A stretch of 64,000 nt of DNA from an uncultured Bacteroides sp. (GCA_902492205.1 CABUKU010000003.1:124001-188000); one strand, 5' to 3'; shown: positions 35,756 to 45,046, counted from the first letter of the stretch. Notes: generated from the letters alone by a model not told the origin. Numbers and translations are program-made.

Positions 35756-37711
35756 ATGAAATTTAAAAAATATATATTAGCATTATGTGTAGGAGTATTT
35801 ACTTCCTGCGCAGATTTGGATATTCCGCCAATGAATCTTCTTTATGATGAGGATGTTTTTGGTACAACGGAAGGCGTAAGAAGTTACATGGCACGTTTAT
35901 ACAGTACGCTACCGGTTGAAGATTTCCGTTACTCTCATGCAAACATGTTTTTCTCTGGAGGAGCTAACTATGCTCAGCCTTCTTGCCTTACAGGTGAAGC
36001 TGTAAGTCGTGACACTCACGGAGCGGAAATTGAGAAAGCTAATTATTGGGATGCAGCTTATGCATTGATTCGTGAGATAAATTATTTCATTGAAACTCTT
36101 CCTCAATATAGTAATGTGCACAGTGCTGGCAATATGGAAAGTATGTTGGGTGAGGCCTATTTCTTACGTGCATATACATATTATGCTTTGGCTAAACGTT
36201 TTGGTGGTGTGCCTATTGTTAAAACAGTAATTGATTATCCTGTTAGTGTTTCAATCCCCGAAACCATGTTATATAGGGATTCGGAAGAAGCTACTTGGGA
36301 TTTCATTTCCAGTGATTTGGATTATGCAATGCAACATTTGGCAGCGAGCAACACCAAAGGACGTGCCAACAGATATGCTGCTGCAGCATTGAAGTCACGT
36401 GCTATGCTGCATGCCGGTACTATTGCTAAATACAACGAAGTAAATGAAGTATATAACAATGCGCGCATCTGTGGCATTCCTGCCGAACGTGCAAACGATT
36501 ATTTCAAGCAGGCTTATGCGGCTTCTAAAGAAGTAGATAAAGGTGGATATGTACTTTATAAAGATGAATGGCAGCCTGATAACAAGGAAGCTCAATATAA
36601 TAACTTTGTGAATATCTTCTTGAAAGATACAAAAGAAAACATCTTTGTGAAATATTTCTTATATCCTGATTGTGTACATTCATTTGATTGCTTTGCACAA
36701 CCTACCCAGACTTCTACCGGAGGCAGTAATACCGAAATATGCCCGACTCTTGATTTCGTAGAAATGTTTGAAGGATTTGAAAAGGATGCTGATGGACATT
36801 TTGAAAATATGGATGCTGACGGATATTATAAACTCTATTCAACAACAATGGAACCGTTTGTGAATGCCGAACCTCGTTTGCGTGCTACTGTATTGTTACC
36901 GGGTGATATGTTTAAGAATCAATCTATTGAAATACGCCGTGGTATCTGGGTAGGTGAAGGTGATAAGATTTCTCCTTTATTACCTGTAGGTACATATAAC
37001 TTTTATGATGATTATCCTCTTTATAATAATGATGCAACAAGTTTACTGAAACTTGCAAGCCGTGAATCTCAGAATACAGATGCAAATGCTATTACATTGA
37101 AAGATGGATCGAAAATGAAACGTGCAGGTAAAAGTGGAACAGTTAAGAATCAAGAAATTGGATGTACGGTATCCGGTTTCCTATTACGTAAATATTTGAA
37201 TCCGAATCAAGAAAATACTAACTGGAACCAATCGACTCAGGCTTGGATTGACATCCGCTATGCAGAAGTGTTGCTTAACCGTGCCGAAGCTGCTGCCGAA
37301 TTGGCTGCTGCCGGGATAGCTACCGATGAAACTTCGGGAGATAACTATCAAGATGAGGCTTACAGATGCATCAACCTTATCCGCGACCGTGCAGGTGCTA
37401 CTCTATTATCTTCATCGGCAGATGTTACAATAGACGTGGTACGTACCGAACGCCGCAAAGAATTGGCATTCGAGAACAAAACATATTGGGATTTGAAACG
37501 CTGGCGCATTATCGACAAAGAACAGTCTACCAGAACTTACAGAACTCTGCAACCGTTCTTTGCTGCCGATGCCATGAAATACTTCATGGACATCAAGTAT
37601 CAGGAACAAGGTGGCAAAGTTTATACATTCGATACCCGTAATTACTACCAGCAGATTCCTAACAGTGAAATTACAAAGAATCCCAATTGCAAACAGAACC
37701 CGGGTTATTAG
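35756..37711 (+). CDS. SusD/RagB-family surface glycan-binding lipoprotein (mannoside PUL)
   Basis: Lid and glycan-binding partner of the SusC at 32648. Lipobox FTSC with Cys18. SusD motifs: GEAYFLRAYTYYALAKRFGG (TPR helix pair), IRYAEVLLNRAEAAAELAAA, CINLIRDRAGA, and ERRKELAFENKTYWDLKRWR near the C-terminus. 651 residues, somewhat long. Classical SusD_RagB type, unlike the SusD-like_2 lipoproteins at 5934 and 7755. Confidence 0.93.
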   Translation: MKFKKYILALCVGVFTSCADLDIPPMNLLYDEDVFGTTEGVRSYMARLYSTLPVEDFRYSHANMFFSGGANYAQPSCLTGEAVSRDTHGAEIEKANYWDAAYALIREINYFIETLPQYSNVHSAGNMESMLGEAYFLRAYTYYALAKRFGGVPIVKTVIDYPVSVSIPETMLYRDSEEATWDFISSDLDYAMQHLAASNTKGRANRYAAAALKSRAMLHAGTIAKYNEVNEVYNNARICGIPAERANDYFKQAYAASKEVDKGGYVLYKDEWQPDNKEAQYNNFVNIFLKDTKENIFVKYFLYPDCVHSFDCFAQPTQTSTGGSNTEICPTLDFVEMFEGFEKDADGHFENMDADGYYKLYSTTMEPFVNAEPRLRATVLLPGDMFKNQSIEIRRGIWVGEGDKISPLLPVGTYNFYDDYPLYNNDATSLLKLASRESQNTDANAITLKDGSKMKRAGKSGTVKNQEIGCTVSGFLLRKYLNPNQENTNWNQSTQAWIDIRYAEVLLNRAEAAAELAAAGIATDETSGDNYQDEAYRCINLIRDRAGATLLSSSADVTIDVVRTERRKELAFENKTYWDLKRWRIIDKEQSTRTYRTLQPFFAADAMKYFMDIKYQEQGGKVYTFDTRNYYQQIPNSEITKNPNCKQNPGY

Positions 37712-37732
37712 TCAAATTTTAAATGTACAGTT

Positions 37733-38464
37733 ATGAAAAGAAATTTTATATATCTGATGTTATTAATGGTTTCCCTCGCAGGGCTTACTTCATGTGAGGC
37801 AGACAATTATGATGGCCCGGAAGAAACTTTCCGTGGAGCTTTTATAGATAAAGACACAAAGCAGCCTTTCCAAACTGCCATTGGAAATACAGGCATTCGC
37901 ATCCGCATGATGGAATATAGTTGGAGTGACACGCCTCAACCTTATGATTTCAATTGCATGATGGATGGTACATTCAATAATACCAAGATTTTCGCAGGTA
38001 ATTATGGCATTATTCCCGAGGGTGCATTTGTGCCTCTCGAAGAAGAAATAATAGATATAAAAGGAACAGTGGAAAAGACTTTTGAAGTTGAACCCTTGTT
38101 GCGTCTTGAATGGATTGGCGAACCGACAGTGAATGCAGACGGAAGTGCCGATATTAAAGTGAAGATAACACGTGGCACTACCAATCCGGACTATCAGCAA
38201 GCAGTTGCCGAAGCATGGTTGTTTGTGAGTGAAACTAGTTATGTAGGCGATTTCAGTTTCAGTAACCGTTTCTCCACCCAGTTAACGGGAGCATCTGTTA
38301 ACGATATTTTGGATAAGGAAATTACCATCCGCACTAAAGGACAGTTTCCGGAATACTCACGTAAATTCTTCTTACGTGTCGGTGCCCGTACCACCAAGCA
38401 GTTTAGTGGAGTGAACCGTTACAACTATACCACAATAAAAGAGATCACGACCATAGCACGTTAA
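37733..38464 (+). CDS. DUF3823-like lipoprotein, probable surface glycan-binding protein
   Basis: Small lipoprotein (243 residues, lipobox GLTSC with Cys21) in the SusE position directly after susD, 21 bp downstream. The content GAFIDKDTKQPFQTAIGNTG followed by FAGNYGIIPEGAFVPLEEE fits the DUF3823 family: an N-terminal carboxypeptidase-regulatory-like beta-sandwich and a second Ig-like domain from about 120 (LRLEWIGEPTVNADGSADIK). Such proteins are thought to hold glycan at the surface. Last gene of the operon; a strong terminator follows. Confidence 0.8.
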   Translation: MKRNFIYLMLLMVSLAGLTSCEADNYDGPEETFRGAFIDKDTKQPFQTAIGNTGIRIRMMEYSWSDTPQPYDFNCMMDGTFNNTKIFAGNYGIIPEGAFVPLEEEIIDIKGTVEKTFEVEPLLRLEWIGEPTVNADGSADIKVKITRGTTNPDYQQAVAEAWLFVSETSYVGDFSFSNRFSTQLTGASVNDILDKEITIRTKGQFPEYSRKFFLRVGARTTKQFSGVNRYNYTTIKEITTIAR

Positions 38465-38498
38465 GCGAAGCAAGATATTGAGTTGGTTTAAAATGCAG

Positions 38499-38543
38499 AA
38501 TATCCCGGTGCCAGGCAATCAATGTCGGCCGGGATATTTTTTT
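38499..38543 (+). terminator. Terminator of the GH38-susCD operon
   Basis: AATATCCCGG (38499-38508) pairs perfectly with CCGGGATATT (38529-38538), followed by a run of T to 38543. 35 bp after the DUF3823 stop. Confidence 0.88.
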
Positions 38544-38583
38544 ATCCTGATGCTTTTAATTTCCCATTTTCATTTTTTTATTG

Positions 38584-38592
38584 TATGTTTGC
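38584..38592 (+). promoter_or_regulatory. -7 box of the second ECF sigma gene
   Basis: TATGTTTGC, an exact TAnnTTTGY, 89 bp upstream of the sigma start. No clear -33 TTTG is visible at the usual spacing. Confidence 0.45.
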
Positions 38593-38680
38593 TGTAGAAA
38601 AACATATAAAATTCATACTATTGTAGCAATAAAGATGGCATAAATCCATAATTTTGTTGACCAAGAACTAAAATCAATGC

Positions 38681-39250
38681 ATGTTTCAAGTTTTAAATAA
38701 CCTGGATAATCAGGAACGTTTTTCTCAGTTATATTCGATGTATTTCATGAAAATGCTTCGTTTCTCTCAGGCTTATGTAGGGACGGAGGAAGATGCAAAG
38801 AATATAGTGCAGGACGTTTTTCTCTATCTTTGGGAACATATCGAGGTGCTTGATACAGTCAATAACACAGATGCATTCCTGTTTACTTTGATTAAAAACC
38901 GTTGCTTGAATTTCATAAAACACAGGCTTTATGTGGATTCTCACAAACAATCCCTGCAAGAAGTGGAGGAAGAAGAAATGCAAATGAACCTGTATGCGTT
39001 GGAGCAGTTTGATGAAAACCTCTGTTCGGTGGAGGATATGGAACGGCAACTTCAGAAAGTGATAGATGCTTTGCCTGAACGTTGCAGGCAGATATTCATG
39101 TTGAGCCGCATGGACGGTCTGAGATACAAGGAAATTGCAGCCCGGCTCGAGATTTCTGTGAATACGGTAGAGAACCAAATATCTATTGCCTTGAAAAAGA
39201 TACGGTTAGAGTTGAAAGAATACCTTCCTCTGCTGCTTTTTGCTGTCTGA
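38681..39250 (+). CDS. ECF RNA polymerase sigma factor (partner of the FecR at 44070)
   Basis: ECF sigma factor of the Bacteroidetes SusCD-linked kind. Region 2 is about residues 14-80 (RFSQLYSMYFMKMLRFSQAY, NIVQDVFLYLWEHIEVLDTV); region 4 is about 125-178 (LPERCRQIFMLSRMDGLRYK, EIAARLEISVNTVENQISIA). 189 residues. No anti-sigma gene follows it directly. The nearest FecR gene (44070) lies 4.8 kb away, beyond an opposite-strand TonB/two-component cassette, and the two probably belong together because the SusC at 45146 has an STN domain and no other sigma gene is near. Confidence 0.9.
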   Translation: MFQVLNNLDNQERFSQLYSMYFMKMLRFSQAYVGTEEDAKNIVQDVFLYLWEHIEVLDTVNNTDAFLFTLIKNRCLNFIKHRLYVDSHKQSLQEVEEEEMQMNLYALEQFDENLCSVEDMERQLQKVIDALPERCRQIFMLSRMDGLRYKEIAARLEISVNTVENQISIALKKIRLELKEYLPLLLFAV

Positions 39251-39299
39251 CGATTAATCATAAAAACCTCTTTTCTCAATATAAATGAAAACCTGCCTT

Positions 39300-39351
39300 C
39301 ATCGCTTTCACCTTTAACGGAAACCACTTGCTTCCGCTTTCATCGCTTTCA
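39300..39351. repeat. Pair of CATCGCTTTCA direct repeats
   Basis: The 11-mer CATCGCTTTCA occurs at 39300-39310 and 39341-39351, 41 bp apart, separated by sequence containing ACGGAAACC. It immediately precedes the 22-bp-period array and may belong to the same composite intergenic element. Confidence 0.55.
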
Positions 39352-39354
39352 TAA

Positions 39355-39507
39355 AAACGAAGGGACGTTTTTGGAAAACGTATGGACGTTTGAGTGAAAA
39401 CGTGCAGTCGTATTTAAAATTACCCTTGAAGTTTTTGGTAATTACCCTAGGGATATTGTCCAACCACCCTAGGGATGTTGGGAAAGATCCCTAGGGTAAT
39501 TATTCAA
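39355..39507. repeat. Seven-unit array with 22-bp period and two palindrome types
   Basis: Units 1-3 (39355-39419) carry AAACG...CGTTT dyads: the first, AAAACG-AAGGGA-CGTTTT at 39354-39371, is perfect, the second slightly weaker, the third decayed. Units 4-7 (39420-39507) carry the half-site CCCTTGAA and then CCCTAGGG at 39445-39452, 39467-39474 and 39489-39496. The period is 21-22 bp throughout, so the phase is kept across the change of core. Units 4-7 match 14682-14769. The region lies between the convergent sigma gene and the LytTR gene; no gene is seen in 39251-39584. Confidence 0.85.
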
Positions 39508-39584
39508 TATTTGCCAAGCCGTTTGTTGTAAATGCCAAGTTGTTTAAAGAAATTACAGGTGGCTGGTGTAATAGCAAGATAAAG

Positions 39585-40289
39585 CTAATTTCTGGTTATT
39601 AATCGGTTGTTTAGTATCAACCGGAAGATATTGTCTCTGAAATTTCGGGCTACGGGTATCTTGTAAGGAGGTATAGCTAACTGATTACCGTCAATGGCAG
39701 TAACCTTTTCAATGTTTACAATATATGAACGGTGAGTCTGCCGAAAAATATCCTGTGGTAATGATTCATAGAGTTGTTTCAAAGTGGTGTACACCACTTC
39801 TTTGCCTGAAACGGTTTGAATAACTACATAGTTTTCCATGCTTTCGATAAAGAGAATATCTTTGAGCAGAATCTTTTTTAACAGCTTGTCGCTTTTCACA
39901 AAGATATAATTATTATCTTCCTTTGGCTTGGTGTGTAGCAGATCATAAACCTTATTGACTGATTTTATAAAACGCTCAAAAGATACAGGCTTTAAAAGAT
40001 AATCCACTACATCAAGTTCATAACCTTTAAGGGCGTATTGCTCATAAGCTGATACAATAATTACTTTGGGTGGATTCTTTAGGCTCGATAACAACTCCAA
40101 TCCCGTTATCTCAGGCATTTCAATATCAAGAAACAGAAGATCGGCTTTTTCGGTTTTCAGCATTGTGTTAAGTTGGATAGCATCTTCGCACTCTCCAACC
40201 AAGGTGAGGAAATCTACAGTTTCGATATACTCACGCAGGCCTTTTCTTGCCATCGGCTCATCATCTGTAATAATACATTTTATTTTCAT
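39585..40289 (-). CDS. LytTR-family response regulator
   Basis: Two-component response regulator, 234 residues. Receiver domain 1-120 with acidic pocket ITDDEP, phospho-acceptor Asp55 (LLFLDIEMP) and conserved Lys in DYLLKPVSF. LytTR DNA-binding domain about 132-230 (IFVKSDKLLKKILLKDILFI, FRQTHRSYIVNIEKV). It starts just after the end of the histidine kinase gene (stop ends at 40291), so the two are coexpressed. Targets are not identifiable; autoregulation of the upstream TonB-dependent barrel gene is plausible. Confidence 0.92.
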   Translation of the reverse strand: MKIKCIITDDEPMARKGLREYIETVDFLTLVGECEDAIQLNTMLKTEKADLLFLDIEMPEITGLELLSSLKNPPKVIIVSAYEQYALKGYELDVVDYLLKPVSFERFIKSVNKVYDLLHTKPKEDNNYIFVKSDKLLKKILLKDILFIESMENYVVIQTVSGKEVVYTTLKQLYESLPQDIFRQTHRSYIVNIEKVTAIDGNQLAIPPYKIPVARNFRDNIFRLILNNRLITRN

Positions 40290-40290
40290 A

Positions 40291-41331
40291 TCAATCTGTG
40301 CTTATGGTTAATCTGGTAACAAACATGTTTTCTGCTTGTTTGATTTCCAAGTTATATTTACCCGGATACAAAAGGTCAAGTCTCCGCCTTAAATTCTCAA
40401 TGCCTATTCCTTTTTCCTTCTTGTTGTTGCTATTTGAGGATTGGGATATTGAGTTTTTTATCTCAAATTGAATCCGGCTCCCGTTTAATTTCATCTCCAG
40501 TTGTATTCTGTATTCGCCTCTCACATATTTAAATGCATTCTCAATCAAGGGCTGAAATAGGAGTGAGTGTATTTTCTGTTCTTTCAACTTCGGATCGAAG
40601 TACATGTCGAGGATAAGTCTTTCGCTCACTCGTAACTGCTGAAAAGCAATATATGATTTCAGGTAATTTATTTCCTGTTCCATGGTCACTTCTTGCTCTA
40701 TGTTGTAGAGTTGATACCGCAACAGGTGAGATAACTGTTCGATGCTCTGTCTGGCTTCCTTGTTTTCTTTATCTACTTGAAAATAAATAGTGTTTAAAGC
40801 ATTGAATAGAAAGTGCGGATGGTATTGTGATTTCAGGAATTTCAGTTCGGTTTCCAGTTGATTGACTTTTATTTTTTCCAGTTGAAGGCTTTGTTCTATA
40901 AAGCTTTCAGATAAAATTCTATTACGTACCAGTATGTAATATAGGAACAACAGAAGGGACACTACTATATTAATCAATACTGATTCTACCCATTTGAAAC
41001 TCTCGTTCTTATTAATATAAAACTGAATAAACGTATGTAGGATATTCAAGAGTGTGAAGTTTATCAGAAAAACCAATATATATTCTTTCCAACTTGCTTT
41101 CTTTTTATCTTTGCTCTTATTAATAAAATAGTGAGCTATTCGTTGAAAAATATAGCTTCCGAGATAGAAAGTGACAACGGTTATAGCTATGGCTTGCAGA
41201 CGTGCTTTTAAGGCAAATGAATTAAACTCCCATATTCGTTCATTATAAGCTATATCTACAACAATAAACATGCATATCGTAAATGCAAATGCTATCAAGA
41301 AGTTGGTGATCCATTCGTGCTTTGAGTTCAT
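40291..41331 (-). CDS. LytS-like sensor histidine kinase
   Basis: Membrane sensor of the His_kinase (LytS/YehU) family. Four hydrophobic segments at about 9-28, 44-63, 84-105 and 115-137, a short coiled linker (about 141-168), and the phospho-acceptor region YHPHFLFNALNTIYF with His173. An HATPase-like end follows (LFQPLIENAFKYVRG as the N-box, KGIGIENLRRRLDLLYPGKY as the G-box). 346 residues with no periplasmic sensor domain, so the signal is probably sensed within the membrane or through the coexpressed outer-membrane protein. Forms an operon with 39585 and 41355. Confidence 0.9.
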   Translation of the reverse strand: MNSKHEWITNFLIAFAFTICMFIVVDIAYNERIWEFNSFALKARLQAIAITVVTFYLGSYIFQRIAHYFINKSKDKKKASWKEYILVFLINFTLLNILHTFIQFYINKNESFKWVESVLINIVVSLLLFLYYILVRNRILSESFIEQSLQLEKIKVNQLETELKFLKSQYHPHFLFNALNTIYFQVDKENKEARQSIEQLSHLLRYQLYNIEQEVTMEQEINYLKSYIAFQQLRVSERLILDMYFDPKLKEQKIHSLLFQPLIENAFKYVRGEYRIQLEMKLNGSRIQFEIKNSISQSSNSNNKKEKGIGIENLRRRLDLLYPGKYNLEIKQAENMFVTRLTISTD

Positions 41332-41354
41332 TTGTTATTGCTTTTCTGTTAATT

Positions 41355-43790
41355 CTATAAACCTATTCGCTTACTTTCTTCTATTCTGTTCTCACTTTGA
41401 GACTTTTTAATCTCTTTGCCGCGATTGAACCGATAGCTGAGCGAAATTCCTATCGTTCTGCTGTCATTCTTTTCTTTAGACGTGTAATACAGATAGTTGG
41501 TATCCATAATTACGCGGGGACGATTGGAATGAAAGATGTCATGTGCGTAAATATACAAACTAAATTTATCTTTGAAAAGGTTTTTGCGAACTCCGAGAGA
41601 TACATTCCATAGAGGTTTTACTCTGGTTTGTCCTTCAATCATCTCACCGCTGTAGAACCCGATGGCTTCCGCACCCCAGCCGTATGGTAATGAAAATTGA
41701 TTGCTGACATGCAGCACGGGTGTCACAACTTCGTTTCTAAAAGTATTTCCGGACATCATCCAATTGAACTGTTTGTAAGTCAAAGAGCCATTTATGTGAG
41801 CTGCCCACCAGTTAAAAGGTTTCAGATTGTTTAATCCTATTCTTAATCCGAATGAATCATTGTTTGATAGGTTTAGCGGCATAATCAATACACGATTATT
41901 GTCTTCAACGAAAAAACTAAACGAGATAGGGCTTTTCCTATGAGTATAGAATACATTGAATGAATATCGTCTTCTGAGCAACCATGAAATTTCTATATTG
42001 TCTATTAACTCTGGCTTCAGTTCGGTATTTCCTTGTTCATATAAAAACTGATCTCTGACTTCAACGAAAGGATTCATATTTCTGTAATTGGGGCGAACAA
42101 TGCGACGGCCATATGCCATAGAAAGGCTATGGTTCTCAGAGAGTTGATATTGCGCCATTAAAGTAGGGAAAAGGTACATATATCTTTTACGGAAACTAGT
42201 GTCTTGAATGGTTGAACTATAAATGTTCTTTGTATATGTATTTTCCAATCGCAAGCCCATTTCTGTTGAAAACCGGGAAGACCATTTGGAGTTTAATTGA
42301 ATATATCCTGCGTTAATATTTTCTTTGTACGCAAAGTCACTGCTAAGATTACTGTTCATTTTCCAGTTTCCATCAATCAAATCCTTGTATGATGCTTTGC
42401 TGTCTATGTTTACAAAAACAGATTTAATTCCGGCGGCTATTCTAAACTTTTTAGATATATCATAACTGAAATTAGTTTGTCCGCTGTACATTTTAATATC
42501 ATTCTTTGCTTTGCCCGACAATGTATCTTCTTTTAATGGACTGATATAAGTCAAAAAAGAGGACTTTAACAACTGGTCATCATTCTGGTCGAAAAGTTGA
42601 TAATCAAAAGCAGTGTCCCATTTGCCTGTTTGGGCAAATTTATAAACTATGTTGGCTCCTCCTATGATATTGGTGTAACTATAATCCATTGTGTTGAGTG
42701 CTGTTAAGGTAGAGTCACTTTGAGCTTTGTCATTATTAAAGAAATCTGATATGGTAAGTTCTTTTTTATTTCTGTTCAGCCAGTTGGATGAAAAGTAGGT
42801 TCCGGCAGTTAGCTTATCCGAGAAGTCATAATCTATTCCCATTTTTACATAGTGTCCCTTATATTGCCTATGAATATCACTTACAAAGTCTTTTCGCAGT
42901 TCAAGCGGTTTTGAGGTTATAGGATCTATGTAATGTCCGGAGACTGATAACTCTATATAATCTTTTCCGAAGGAATAAGAGTAGTCGGCGCCGATACTCA
43001 ATTTGTTATGGCGATAGCTCAGGGTTAAACTTTCATTTCCTTTGGTATATTTTCCTCTTTCCAAACCGGAGGATACTGCAATATTTATGCCTTGTTCCTT
43101 AATTTTCCTTTTTTGAATATTAATAATACCCGAACTGCCCGAAGCATCATATTTTGATGACGGCTGGGATATTAGTTCGATATTTTCTATTGAACTTGTG
43201 GGGATGGAACGCAGATAATTGATCAGATTTTCTCCCGACAGATAAGTAACCTTGTCATTAACCAAAACATTTACACCTGATTTTCCATTTAGAACAATTG
43301 TCCCGTCATTTTGAATGATAACTCCCGGAAGTTTTCTTAATGCGTCTAGTATATTACCATCTGTACTCAATAAGGCAGATGACAGGTTGATTGTCATTTT
43401 CCCATGTTCAATCTTAGCCGGAGAGCGCTTGCCGGTTACGGTAACAGTAGATAATATATAAGAATCTTCTTCTAAAATAATGTCATCCAACTTAATATTT
43501 GTGTTTTGCACAGTTTGTAGTGGCATATTTATTTTTTTATACCCGACCATTGACAAGGAAAGAATATACTTGCTTGGTTTGCTATTTGTAATTTCAAATT
43601 GTCCCTCCAAATCAGAACTGGTACCTGCTATATAAGTAGAATCGGCAGGCTTTAATAACAGTATTGTTACGCCGGCCAAAGGTGAGTTATCTTTATCTGT
43701 AATTTTACCAGATATTACCGATTGTGCGGATATGCTGATTGTCTGAGTAAACAGTACAATCAAGAAAAAGATTATTTTAAGAGTTTTCAT
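41355..43790 (-). CDS. TonB-dependent outer-membrane beta-barrel protein (OMP_b-brl_3 type)
   Basis: Outer-membrane receptor related to TonB-dependent transporters but not SusC. Signal peptide 1-22 (IIFFLIVLFTQTISISAQ), CarboxypepD_reg-like domain about 25-108 (GKITDKDNSPLAGVTILLLK), plug-like region (LDALRKLPGVIIQNDGTIVL, YDASGSSGIINIQ), then the barrel. After the final barrel strand (TIGISLSYRFNRG) the chain has a ~25-residue Lys/Glu/Ser-rich tail, so the terminal aromatic residue is internal. 811 residues. First gene of the minus-strand cassette with the LytS/LytTR pair, which suggests that the two-component system responds to or controls this receptor. Confidence 0.88.
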   Translation of the reverse strand: MKTLKIIFFLIVLFTQTISISAQSVISGKITDKDNSPLAGVTILLLKPADSTYIAGTSSDLEGQFEITNSKPSKYILSLSMVGYKKINMPLQTVQNTNIKLDDIILEEDSYILSTVTVTGKRSPAKIEHGKMTINLSSALLSTDGNILDALRKLPGVIIQNDGTIVLNGKSGVNVLVNDKVTYLSGENLINYLRSIPTSSIENIELISQPSSKYDASGSSGIINIQKRKIKEQGINIAVSSGLERGKYTKGNESLTLSYRHNKLSIGADYSYSFGKDYIELSVSGHYIDPITSKPLELRKDFVSDIHRQYKGHYVKMGIDYDFSDKLTAGTYFSSNWLNRNKKELTISDFFNNDKAQSDSTLTALNTMDYSYTNIIGGANIVYKFAQTGKWDTAFDYQLFDQNDDQLLKSSFLTYISPLKEDTLSGKAKNDIKMYSGQTNFSYDISKKFRIAAGIKSVFVNIDSKASYKDLIDGNWKMNSNLSSDFAYKENINAGYIQLNSKWSSRFSTEMGLRLENTYTKNIYSSTIQDTSFRKRYMYLFPTLMAQYQLSENHSLSMAYGRRIVRPNYRNMNPFVEVRDQFLYEQGNTELKPELIDNIEISWLLRRRYSFNVFYTHRKSPISFSFFVEDNNRVLIMPLNLSNNDSFGLRIGLNNLKPFNWWAAHINGSLTYKQFNWMMSGNTFRNEVVTPVLHVSNQFSLPYGWGAEAIGFYSGEMIEGQTRVKPLWNVSLGVRKNLFKDKFSLYIYAHDIFHSNRPRVIMDTNYLYYTSKEKNDSRTIGISLSYRFNRGKEIKKSQSENRIEESKRIGL

Positions 43791-44069
43791 TATTTAATTA
43801 TTTTAATTGATTTCCGGCCCAAAACTACTTCTGTGTTCAGCCGCACTCAAATTAATCTGACGAATGGGATGGTTTACTTGATGAAATGATAAAAGCCATA
43901 TTATTATATTAAGGTGCAAACAGAGATTTAATGATTCTGAAACAGGATTTCAGTTTGTTGTCGTTTATTTTGCAGCTCTAAATAAAAAGCTATAAAAAAG
44001 TAGAAAAATGTTTTGGTGGTAAACGAACATTGGGTTGTCTTCTATATAAAAGCTAATGATACACCGATT
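43791..44069. promoter_or_regulatory. Divergent region between the barrel cassette and fecR
   Basis: No gene is seen. The minus strand reads TCTGTTTGC at 43924-43916, one mismatch from TAnnTTTGY, a candidate promoter for the barrel/kinase/regulator operon. The plus-strand fecR gene presumably has its own promoter here, since it is no longer downstream of its sigma gene. A TTG at 44013 could open the fecR frame earlier, but ATG 44070 is preferred. Confidence 0.4.
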
Positions 44070-44966
44070 ATGATGACGGATGATGAATTGACGAAAAGAG
44101 AGCTTGCGAGATTAAAGAATGCTTATGCGCTCAGCGGTCTTCTTCCACAAGAAGGAGATAAGGAACGTACACGCCAAGGTTTGAAAGAACTGAATGAAAG
44201 GATCGTTCAACGCTCACATCGTCGGTTACGGTTGAATATAATGAAATATGCGGCAGTTATCTGTCTGTTGGTTGTCGGCACATGGTTTATTACTTACTTA
44301 TATGTTTCCGATGATAGTGAAACACTGTTTACCGAGATAAATGTTCCTAAAGGACAGCGGGTGAACATAGTGCTTGCCGATGGAACATCTGTGTGGTTAA
44401 GCCCGCGTTCTAAAATAAAAGTTCCGAATGAGTTTAAGCAAGCCAATCGGGTTGTGGAGCTGGACGGAGAAGGTTTCTTTGAAGTGACAAAGAATGTGGA
44501 GCATCCTTTTATAGTAAAAACCGGAAAATACAATGTAAAGGTACTGGGCACGCGCTTCAATGTGTTTGCCTATTCCGAGAAGTCCCGTTTCGAGACTTGC
44601 TTGGTCGAAGGTTCTGTCTTGGTATATAACCGGGATAATGAGAAGGACGGGCTTTATTTGAAGCCCAACGAGAAAGTGTCTTTGGAGAACAACCGGTTGG
44701 TAAAGTCTGTTTCCGATTTCAATAATGAAAAATACTTGGAAAGCGGAGTATTCTCTTTCCAATCCAAGCCTTTTATTGAAATATTGGAATACCTGTCTTT
44801 GTGGTATGGCGTACAATTCGAGGTGGAACGCAGTGTTGCCATTTATCGCAAGATTTCAGGTAAGTTCCGTCAGAGCGATGAGGTGGATAATATTTTGAGG
44901 GCTTTGCAGGGAGCTCATTCATTTAACTTCAAAAGGCTCGATAACGATAAAATTCAAATCTTTTAA
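44070..44966 (+). CDS. FecR-family anti-sigma factor
   Basis: Inner-membrane anti-sigma factor controlling an ECF sigma, most likely that at 38681. From ATG 44070 (MMTDDELTKRELARLKNAYA) it has a cytoplasmic part of about 55 residues, one membrane helix (MKYAAVICLLVVGTWFITYL), a periplasmic FecR domain (VPKGQRVNIVLADGTSVWLS, VKVLGTRFNVFAY) and a DUF4974-like C-terminal domain (FIEILEYLSLWYGVQFEVER). About 298 residues. It is followed by the STN-bearing SusC (45146), its signalling partner. The cytoplasmic part is short, and the gene is separated from the sigma gene by an opposite-strand cassette. Confidence 0.88.
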   Translation: MMTDDELTKRELARLKNAYALSGLLPQEGDKERTRQGLKELNERIVQRSHRRLRLNIMKYAAVICLLVVGTWFITYLYVSDDSETLFTEINVPKGQRVNIVLADGTSVWLSPRSKIKVPNEFKQANRVVELDGEGFFEVTKNVEHPFIVKTGKYNVKVLGTRFNVFAYSEKSRFETCLVEGSVLVYNRDNEKDGLYLKPNEKVSLENNRLVKSVSDFNNEKYLESGVFSFQSKPFIEILEYLSLWYGVQFEVERSVAIYRKISGKFRQSDEVDNILRALQGAHSFNFKRLDNDKIQIF

Positions 44967-45046
44967 TATTATGTAAAACCTTTAAATAACCTGGTGCCTA
45001 TGATAATATAAATGTCATTTATTAATGATAGAGCTCAATATAAAAA

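Noticed and set aside
44013..44069. Earlier start of the fecR gene
   Set aside because: The codon at 44013 is TTG; ATG at 44070 gives a normal FecR N-terminus.
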